Assembly: GCF_016802725.1 (NCBI RefSeq)
Contig: NC_052668.1
Location: 5,314,501-5,378,500 of the forward strand
From: Solenopsis invicta
Lineage: Eukaryota; Arthropoda; Insecta; Hymenoptera; Formicidae
Direction of reading: 5' to 3'
DNA length: 64,000 bases
The position numbers and the translations under genes are program-made. Shown piece after piece: positions 57,585 through 64,000 of the stretch (its first letter is position 1; every line of letters begins with the position of its first letter). The notes beneath the pieces are model-generated. The model did no database searches. It had not been told where the DNA came from and worked only from the letters and a program-made list of their open reading frames with translations.

Positions 57585-57835
57585 GGAGGGGGTGATGCTA
57601 CCTCGCGGCGTTAGCATAGATGACATTACGTAAGCACTGCGCTCTCACTCCTTCCCCGTATACCTTCTTGCTTGCACGCCAACGCTCTCAATCGCCGTCT
57701 TGGAGGGGGGTGATGCCACCTCGCGATGCTTATCATAGCATAGGTGATGGAAGCACACATGTGTTTTCTTTCTCGCTCCCTTCCATATATTGCGCTCATC
57801 TTTGATACAGCAGACGCTGCGATGTGGTGTGGCGA
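57585..57835. repeat. Two-copy direct repeat, about 120 bp
   Basis: GGGTGATGCTACCTCGCGGC and GGGTGATGCCACCTCGCGAT open two similar units with CTCACTCCTTCC/CTCGCTCCCTTCC blocks. Frames through it show no domain. Confidence 0.6.
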
Positions 57836-58394
57836 TGCATCATCCTCCTTCCCCCCACACGTACGTTTTATTCTCGCTCGTTTGCTCATGCTCTCCCACG
57901 GCTTATTTTATACTTCACCAATGTTCTCAATCGCACGCGTTCTTATTTCTAAGGTGTTCTCAGGAATGGAAGAGAAATAGGGAAAATAATAATAATAATT
58001 TGTTTGAATGTAATATATTTTTTTCAATTTATTTATTTTAAAAAGAATATATAAAAATGGTTTTATTAACATATTATTTATTAAAATTATTTATTTTATT
58101 TTTAACATACACAAATAATTAAATATTTAAAAATTATAAGAAAATGGAAAAAATTATTAAAAATAAGAGACTAAAAAATTATATAAAAAATGATATAAAA
58201 AAATATATAAGATAAATTGATATGCAATTTACACATTTTTATTATTATTTCAAATTTGCACATAACATGATTATAACATTTTATTTGTCATTTAACACAT
58301 CGTATGCAGTATTCACATTTGTACATATTATAATATTTTATTTGTCATTTAGCGAATCGTATGCAATATTATCTGAAGTATAAGCTACTAAAAA

Positions 58395-58500
58395 AACATT
58401 TAATATGTGAACTTTTATCATAAATTTTTCGCAAAATATTTACTGCATCGTTTTTATTAGTGATGCAATTTTGACGCAAGTAAGTTACCCAGGGCCGGTT
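58395..58500 (-). pseudogene. Fragment of the unknown family at 55925
   Basis: The minus strand reads VTYLRQNCITNKNDAVNILR and KIYDKSSHIKC, then a stop, aligning with HQNFAMNKQDATQLLRKSYD upstream. 57840-58394 is AT-rich without a gene, and so is 58570-58850. Confidence 0.5.
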
Positions 58501-58851
58501 TATCCCAGTAGCACATGTAGCACGTGCTACGGGCCTTGCGCTTTTGGGGGCCTCGCGACAGGATTGCAAAAAAAATTAAATTTTTATGGTGAAGTCAGTA
58601 TGAAAAAATTTAAAATTAAAAATCTTTAAAAAAGATCAAATAAAAACTAGGAAAAGGAAATGGATAGACATTAAGGCGATGCTGGAGTCGTCTGTATACG
58701 CGGAGTCGTCTGTATCGAAAAATCTTTTTATTGAAGGCATGGATTGAAAAATCCTCTTAAGACAATAACGGAGTGCGTTGTACAAAATTTGATATAAAAA
58801 ACGGAAAAAAATGATAAAAATATAGTTATTTATATAGTGAGTGCGTTTGAC

Positions 58852-60354
58852 CATGGTGGAAATAACAAGGTGAAGCATTGCGGTGGATGCGCAGTCGTTC
58901 ATGTCACGTGATGTCACGAACCAATCAGCTTGTGGTATAAAATATGAGTCTATCCTTGTCTATCACGTAGTGTCATATCATATGTTCTGTGAGAGTGAAA
59001 CAGTTTCACTGAAACTGCGTACCTGTGCGTATTGTATGTTACACATGGTTACGTATACACTATGCTATACAGTTTGCTTTTTATCGAAGAAGTTCATTTT
59101 ATTGCAGCACTTACGGTAAGCAATAAATACTAAATAAAAATATAGAACTTAAAAATTGGCAATTAAATCACATTTTATATTATAACTACAGAAACTAAAG
59201 CATCATGCGGCAGTGCTGTGTGCATCATTGCAGAGTAAGATCGAGTGGAGTATCAAAAGCCAAAAATACAAAATTTTTTTTGTTCCCGAAGGAAGAAACT
59301 TTAAAAAAAGCATGGCTGCAAGCTATCAATCGAAAAGAAGAGGAGTTGAATATGAAATATGGTAAATTTCTTTAAAAAAAATGTATAATGTATAATTTAG
59401 AAAACTATTATAAAATATAAATCAGAGATCATTTGCAAATGAAATCGAATTCTTATAAGGGTAATAGTTGTTTATAACAGTTTTTATATCTATGGAACTT
59501 GTATTTTTAGCAAAAGTATGTCAACATCATTTTTCACCCGACTGTATGGAGGAAAGGTGGACGAAACCTCAAAAGAAAAATGTTGAACCAAGAATTATTG
59601 TTCGATTGAAGGCTGGTTCAATTCCAACACTTTTGTTAGATGTACAAAGTCCACCACGAAATCAGAGAAATACAGTCAAAAGTCAAATACAGTAAAATTC
59701 GTGTTCGAACAAGGCATGCTATGACTTTTATTTCCTAGTTGAAGATCAGTAAACGCAATGTTCACTTATTCGTTACTTTTTAGTCACAATGTAAAGACTG
59801 AAAGAAAATATATTTTTATTGTTAAAATATGATTTATAATTTTGATTTGTGATTTATGATTTTTTATTTACGATTTATAATTTTTGACATATTGATAATA
59901 TATTTTTATTGATAAATATATATATTTATTGATTTTTACATTTTCTTGTACAACTTTTTTCATCATGCTTTCTCCTAAGTCCATTATTACTTAAAATTAT
60001 TATTTAAAAAAGTTATTTTTATTCGCAATTCGCGATGTTAAAAAAGATGTTGTCGGTATGATACGATTTTCTAACCTGAATAGTCGTCAACTTTAACGAT
60101 TAATATATAACTCGATTCGCGGGGAAAAGCGATACTTTTTTTGCCAGATTCCTTTGTTTTATGTAAAAACGCGTCGAATAAGCCTAATTTCATTGATTTT
60201 CAAGGCGGCATACCTATTTTGTATTATTATCTTATTTTCTATAACCAATTCAGATTTTAAATGTGCGCCTATAAATTGTACCACGCTCTGATTGGTTTAC
60301 CACATCACGCTGTCGCCATTATGCGCAATGCTTCACCTTGTTATTTCCACCATG
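58852..60354 (+). mobile_element. P-like element carrying a THAP-only gene
   Basis: The ends CATGGTGGAAATAACAAGGT are perfect inverted repeats of about 29 bp. CGTTTGAC flanks it on both sides (58844-58851 and 60355-60362). 8-bp targets and CATG ends fit the P superfamily. The 1503 bp hold one two-exon gene and AT-rich DNA (59700-60250), with no catalytic domain. Confidence 0.9.
59205..59695 (+). CDS. THAP-domain protein, two exons, 113 residues
   Basis: Exon 1 is 59205-59361 and exon 2 is 59511-59695, joined across a 149-base intron with GGTAAAT donor and TTTTTAGC acceptor; splicing makes the codon for Ala53. The product starts MRQCCVHHCRVRSSGVSKAK. THAP landmarks: Cys5 and Cys9, FLFPKEE (Pro28), Trp37, Cys56-x2-His59 in VCQHHFSPDC, and GSIPTLL in place of the AVPTIF box. 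THAP domains bind DNA through one zinc ion; in P elements they bind near the element ends (family knowledge). There is no transposase core. A role as a self-binding repressor is inference. Confidence 0.8.
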
Positions 60355-60377
60355 CGTTTGACAAAGAGCGCTAGCCT

Positions 60378-60521
60378 GTAGGCCTATTCTCTAACTTTGT
60401 AATGACAATTTGGTATCGTTACAGCGTCGTTGCGCAGATATTATATACTATGGTAGAAAAGCTGCACAACGACACTGTAACAATACCGAATTGTCGCTAA
60501 AGAGTTACAAAATAGGCCTAC
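60378..60521. mobile_element. 144-bp foldback MITE
   Basis: Arms of about 60 bp start GTAGGCCTATTCTCTAACTT and its imperfect complement, with CGTTACAGCGTCGTTG/CAACGACACTGTAAC inside. No gene; target duplication unclear. Confidence 0.75.
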
Positions 60522-61093
60522 TGGTCCCCTTACTCTTCGTCCCTCACGTACACGCGCGCGACCGCGAATCGCTCGACTTTTCATCAAAGAAAAATCTACA
60601 GTACCGATGTCGAGTGAATTCCACTGTCACTCCAGCATTGTCTGAAACATTTGCAGGCTGAAAAAGAACCCCCCCCTCCCCCCGCATGACCATAATATTG
60701 ACTTCATCCAATAGACATTTGAACGCGAAGAAAACAAATGCCATCTTCTCATATATGCGCTTCTATAAGCGCTGAGCTCACATACGTGGTTTGCGCTTGT
60801 GTCCGTTGTCCCCTTCACTACGATTGCGTGTTACTCGCATCTCGAATCTGGTATCATTGGTTTTCATAGTGGCAATCAATCTTTGATTTGTTCAATTATT
60901 AACAAATGTGCATCGCAGACCACAGTCTGAAATCCTCCTCGTGTCAATAATCCGATCATAGTTTAAGAATAGAGATCGATTAAATAAATTAATAAAGAAT
61001 AACAGGTAAGAACATTTTATTATTTTTGCTTTATTATAATTAGTATTGTTTATTATTATCATCAATTTATTCAATTTATTATATTAATATATA
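60522..61093. other. No gene seen
   Basis: 60540-60880 is of mixed composition with short frames lacking a domain. 60990-61093 is AT-rich. Confidence 0.4.
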
Positions 61094-62376
61094 TTAGGAG
61101 TATAAATTGAAAACCGCCGTTTTTTGTCAAAATTTGAGGATTGATTGTTGAAAAATGGTTACATACTTATTCTTGAAAGTATTGTCCATCGCTGGCCACT
61201 ACTTTCTCCCACCTTTCGGGCAGCATACGAATCCCGCGTCGAAAAAACTGCTCGTCTTTTGCGGCGATCCACGAATCGACCCAGTTTTTGGAATCTTCGT
61301 AATAATGGAAGTGCTGCTCAGCCAGGCCATGCGCCATTGATCGGAACAAGTGGTAATCTGAAGGGGCGATGTCAGGAGAATACGGCGGATGAGGTAAGAC
61401 GTCCCATTTTAATGTTTCCAGATAGGTTTTAACGACCTGAGCAACATGTGGCCGAGCGTTGTCGTGCAGCAACATCACTTTTTCGTGTCTTTGCTCGTAT
61501 TGTGGCCGTTTTTCCTGCAATGCTCGGCTCAAACGCATTAGTTGTGTTCGGTAGCGAGCTCCTGTGATGGTTTCACCCGGTTGCAACAGCTCATAATAAA
61601 TCACGCCGAGCTGGTCTCACCAAATACACAGCATGAGCTTCGAACCATGGATGTTTGGCTTGGCCGTCGATGTTGATGCATGGCCGCGGTAGCCCTACGA
61701 TTTTTTTCGCTTTGGATTATCATAATGGATCCACTTTTCGCTGGTTACAATACGATGCAGAAAACCCTTCCGTTTTTGCCGTTGGAGCAGCTGTTCGCAC
61801 GCGAAAAAACGCCGTTCGACGTCTCTCGGCTTTAATTCGTATGGCACCCAGTGTCCATGCTTTTGGATCATTCCCATGGTTTTCAAACGATGTAAAATAG
61901 CTTGTTGAGTCACTCCCAATGAATCTGCAAGCTCCTGTTGCGTTTGAGATGAATCTTCATTCAGTAATGTTTCCAATTGTGCGTCTTCAAACTTTTTCAC
62001 CTGTCCGGGACGCTCCTTGTCTTCCACGCCGAAATCACCACTTTTGAAGCGTTGGAACCATTCTCGACACGTTTTTTCACTAATGGAAGCCTCACCATAA
62101 GTTTTTACAATCATTCGACGCGCCTCAGCCGCAGATTTTTTCGAATTGAAGGCAAAAAGCAAAACTTTCCGCAAATGACGCTTATTGGGCACAAATTTCG
62201 ACATTTTCGGTCACAAAAAAATATATAACGCCGATAAAAATTCACAACTGCAATGATAAGGAATTGTTGCCAGATGCCCAACCTTACATTTAAAATTTTT
62301 GATCTAACGTTTGGCGCCAGCATTTACCGCTGGCGCCATCTACTGGAAAACGGCGGTTTTCAATTTGTACTCCTAA
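61094..62376 (-). mobile_element. mariner, mauritiana type, near-intact
   Basis: TIRs begin TTAGGAGTATAAATTGAAAA, inverted at the right end, with TA on both sides (61092-61093 and 62377-62378). 1283 bp, the normal length. Confidence 0.95.
61167..62204 (-). pseudogene. mariner transposase with three lesions
   Basis: ATG at 62204 (MSKFVPNKRHLRKVLLFAFN). Both HTH regions (KTCREWFQRFKSGDF; TQQAILHRLKTMGM) and the linker HGHWVPYEL are intact. The core has LLHDNARPHVAQVV and YSPDIAPSDYHLF. The first catalytic motif, usually TGDEKW, reads IVTSEKWIHY: the Asp is lost with a codon. Two in-frame stops follow, TAG after KRKKS near 61696 and TGA after LCIW near 61615. The frame is otherwise continuous over 346 codons. 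Family members insert at TA. Confidence 0.95.
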
Positions 62377-62378
62377 TA

Positions 62379-63164
62379 TTAGATTCAATCAAAATTAGAC
62401 AATGATGCAGAAAGATTAATTAGAGTTTTTTATATTAGAAAAATTACAAGAGAATTTTCTTCAACTCGTACAAAAATGTTAAAATCAAAATTGTTTACAC
62501 TTTTCTTTGAAAGTATTTTCCATGATTATGATAAAAATATCTTTCAATAAACAGGTTCTTAGAATGTCTTAAAAATTCTCAGAAGATAATGTTTCGGAGA
62601 ATGTGAATTATTTTTTTATTATTTAATAAATATTTATAATTTATAATTATAATCCAAATATAAATACAAAGTCTGTCATTAAAAATTAATGTTTTTATTG
62701 GTAAAAATTGAAATTAAAAAAATTATTATGTTAGATAGATGTATTTAGGTATTCCGCTGATTGGGAATTTGTACAAATGGCCAATTTTTTAAATTCCATC
62801 GAGGAAAACTTTTGACATCAGTTAAATAAAATATATCAATTTATTCATTTTATATTTAAAGAGAATTTTATATAATTACTTTTAATATGTCAATGTTTAT
62901 AATTTGGGCAATTGTAGTAATATAATAATATTTAATTTTATTAGTAATAAATGTCGATTTTTTATTTTTTACACGTTACTATATTCTCATGTCTATTACA
63001 AATGTAATTTTTTTTAAATAAATGTAATTACTGGTAAAATTTTGAAATAAATGGCTGAGTAATTAAAAAGTTCAAAAACTGACTAGACTTCCCTGTTCAG
63101 CGGATATGTATACTGATTGTTAGAAATTATTCTTCTATATATTATGTAGGTATTCAGAACAAAA
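62379..63164. other. AT-rich DNA, no gene seen
   Basis: Poor in GC with no frame carrying a domain. It could hold the 5' end of the hAT-like element that follows; no terminus was recognised. Confidence 0.4.
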
Positions 63165-64000
63165 ATGACAAGTCGTGAGCGAGATATTGGGCGCCACCAT
63201 CCTTCGGGTAGTGCTAAACGGAAAGCTAAAGAAGAAAAATTAAAAAAGGAATTAGTGACTGTGTCAAAAATTCCGAAGTTGACTACTTTTTTTCCAAAAG
63301 CAGTACAGCGATACGCCTGATTCTTTAAGTAGATCTCCCTCTGTCTCCGCATCAGCTATTGAAATTTCAGTTAAGGCTAAGAGGAGCACGACTCTTGAAG
63401 TTGATCTTTCAGAAGTAAAAAATTTAGAACAAACAGACACACTGGTACCGGACTCAGCAGAAGAGAAAGATATGGCAATAACAACTGCAGCAAAAGATGT
63501 GGATTACGAGATTGTAAATAATAAAATATTTTCCACTGATCTAGGAAAGTGGCCTTCAAAATTAGACGAATCTGCAAAAGAATATTGAATTGCAAAAGGA
63601 AGCCAGGACTGTCGAAATGTTAATTATGATTTCACTTCCTCAAAAAGGTACTATAAAAGTGAAAATAAAACGAGGTTTTGTCAGATGTCTTATTTTACCA
63701 GGATCCACAAACTTACAAATGCTAAACTAGAAAGGAGTTGGCTGTGCTATTCACCAAGCCAAGGCTGCCTATTTTGTTTTCCGTGCAAAGTTATGAACCT
63801 CGAATCACCATGTAAATTTGCTGAAGAAGGTTTTGACGACTGGAAGAATGCCAACATTGGATTATCTCGACATGAAGAAAGTATTTTGCACAAAAAAGCC
63901 ATTGTAGCCTTGTTAACTCGAAAGAAAAAGGGTGAGCGTGTTGATTCGGCACTTGTCAATCAAATGGAAAATGAACAACAGTACTGGCGAAAAGTATTTG
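63165..64000 (+). pseudogene. hAT/ZMYM1-like gene, broken, runs past window edge
   Basis: ATG 63165 (MTSRERDIGRHHPSGSAKRK) then a basic, Lys-rich stretch and LTTFFPKAV. The frame shifts near 63306 and continues SDTPDSLSRSPSVSASAI, DLGKWPSKLDESAKEY, a TGA at 63586 where Cys is likely, SYFTRIHKLTNAKLERSW and LCYSPSQGCLFCFPCKV. That last stretch is a TTF-type zinc finger found in hAT-derived ZMYM1-like proteins (family knowledge). LSRHEESILHKKAI follows. The rest, including any catalytic and dimerisation region, lies beyond 64000. Confidence 0.8.

Noticed and set aside
57620..58041. Overlapping short frames at 57620-58041
   Set aside because: Several frames on both strands are open by chance across a direct repeat, with no conserved motif.

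Overview
The window reads as a stretch of an arthropod nuclear genome, most likely an insect and plausibly an ant or other hymenopteran. The reasons are AT-rich DNA, several Tc1/mariner lineages typical of insects, a Ty3/gypsy element, P-like elements with THAP domains, and introns with GT..AG borders. This taxonomic call is inference. The window holds almost no host coding sequence. The one convincing host piece is a 147-bp leucine-rich-repeat exon on the minus strand at 51742-51888, so much of the window may be intron or intergenic DNA around an LRR gene.

Layout. 1-5350: a CGTG array, a 2.1-kb element with long terminal inverted repeats (TIRs), then GC-rich unclassified DNA split by a dead mauritiana-type mariner. 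5351-9266: a large inverted duplication (arms about 1 kb) around a broken gene of an unfamiliar transposase-like family. 9432-16899: a dead DD41D transposase, a minisatellite, a Tc1-like element whose arms carry GT/CA arrays and a hairpin cassette, and a second long-TIR element with a mariner nested in it. 17000-20940: a decayed mariner, a TTAA-flanked MITE, a minisatellite and a GAC array. 21101-27723: two Tc1/mariner elements rebuilt as head-to-head inverted copies; the second keeps an intact 353-aa DD41D reading frame. 27724-35051: AT-rich DNA with palindromes, a P-like element and a tRNA-like inverted-repeat element. 35219-47400: a solo LTR, two nested foldback elements, and a degenerate 9.1-kb gypsy element on the minus strand that carries its own insertions. 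48048-49369: a full-length mariner with an intact gene. 50700-54900: two inverted copies of a mini-mariner, the LRR exon and another inverted-repeat element. 54900-64000: a non-LTR 3' end, an unknown gene family, a second P-like element with an apparently intact two-exon THAP gene, a near-intact mariner, and the start of a hAT/ZMYM1-like gene that runs out of the window.

Three patterns stand out. First, most DNA transposons here are long inverted repeats, several with a transposase duplicated head to head, so transcripts could fold into long hairpins. Second, three mariner-type copies that each lack one terminus are flanked by direct duplications of 36, 67 and 96 bp instead of the 2-bp TA. 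Third, a 68-72 bp cassette inside GT/CA arrays shows compensatory base changes in two nested stems. Possible autonomous sources are the mariner at 48048-49369 and the DD41D element at 25473-27723; nearly everything else is broken or non-autonomous.
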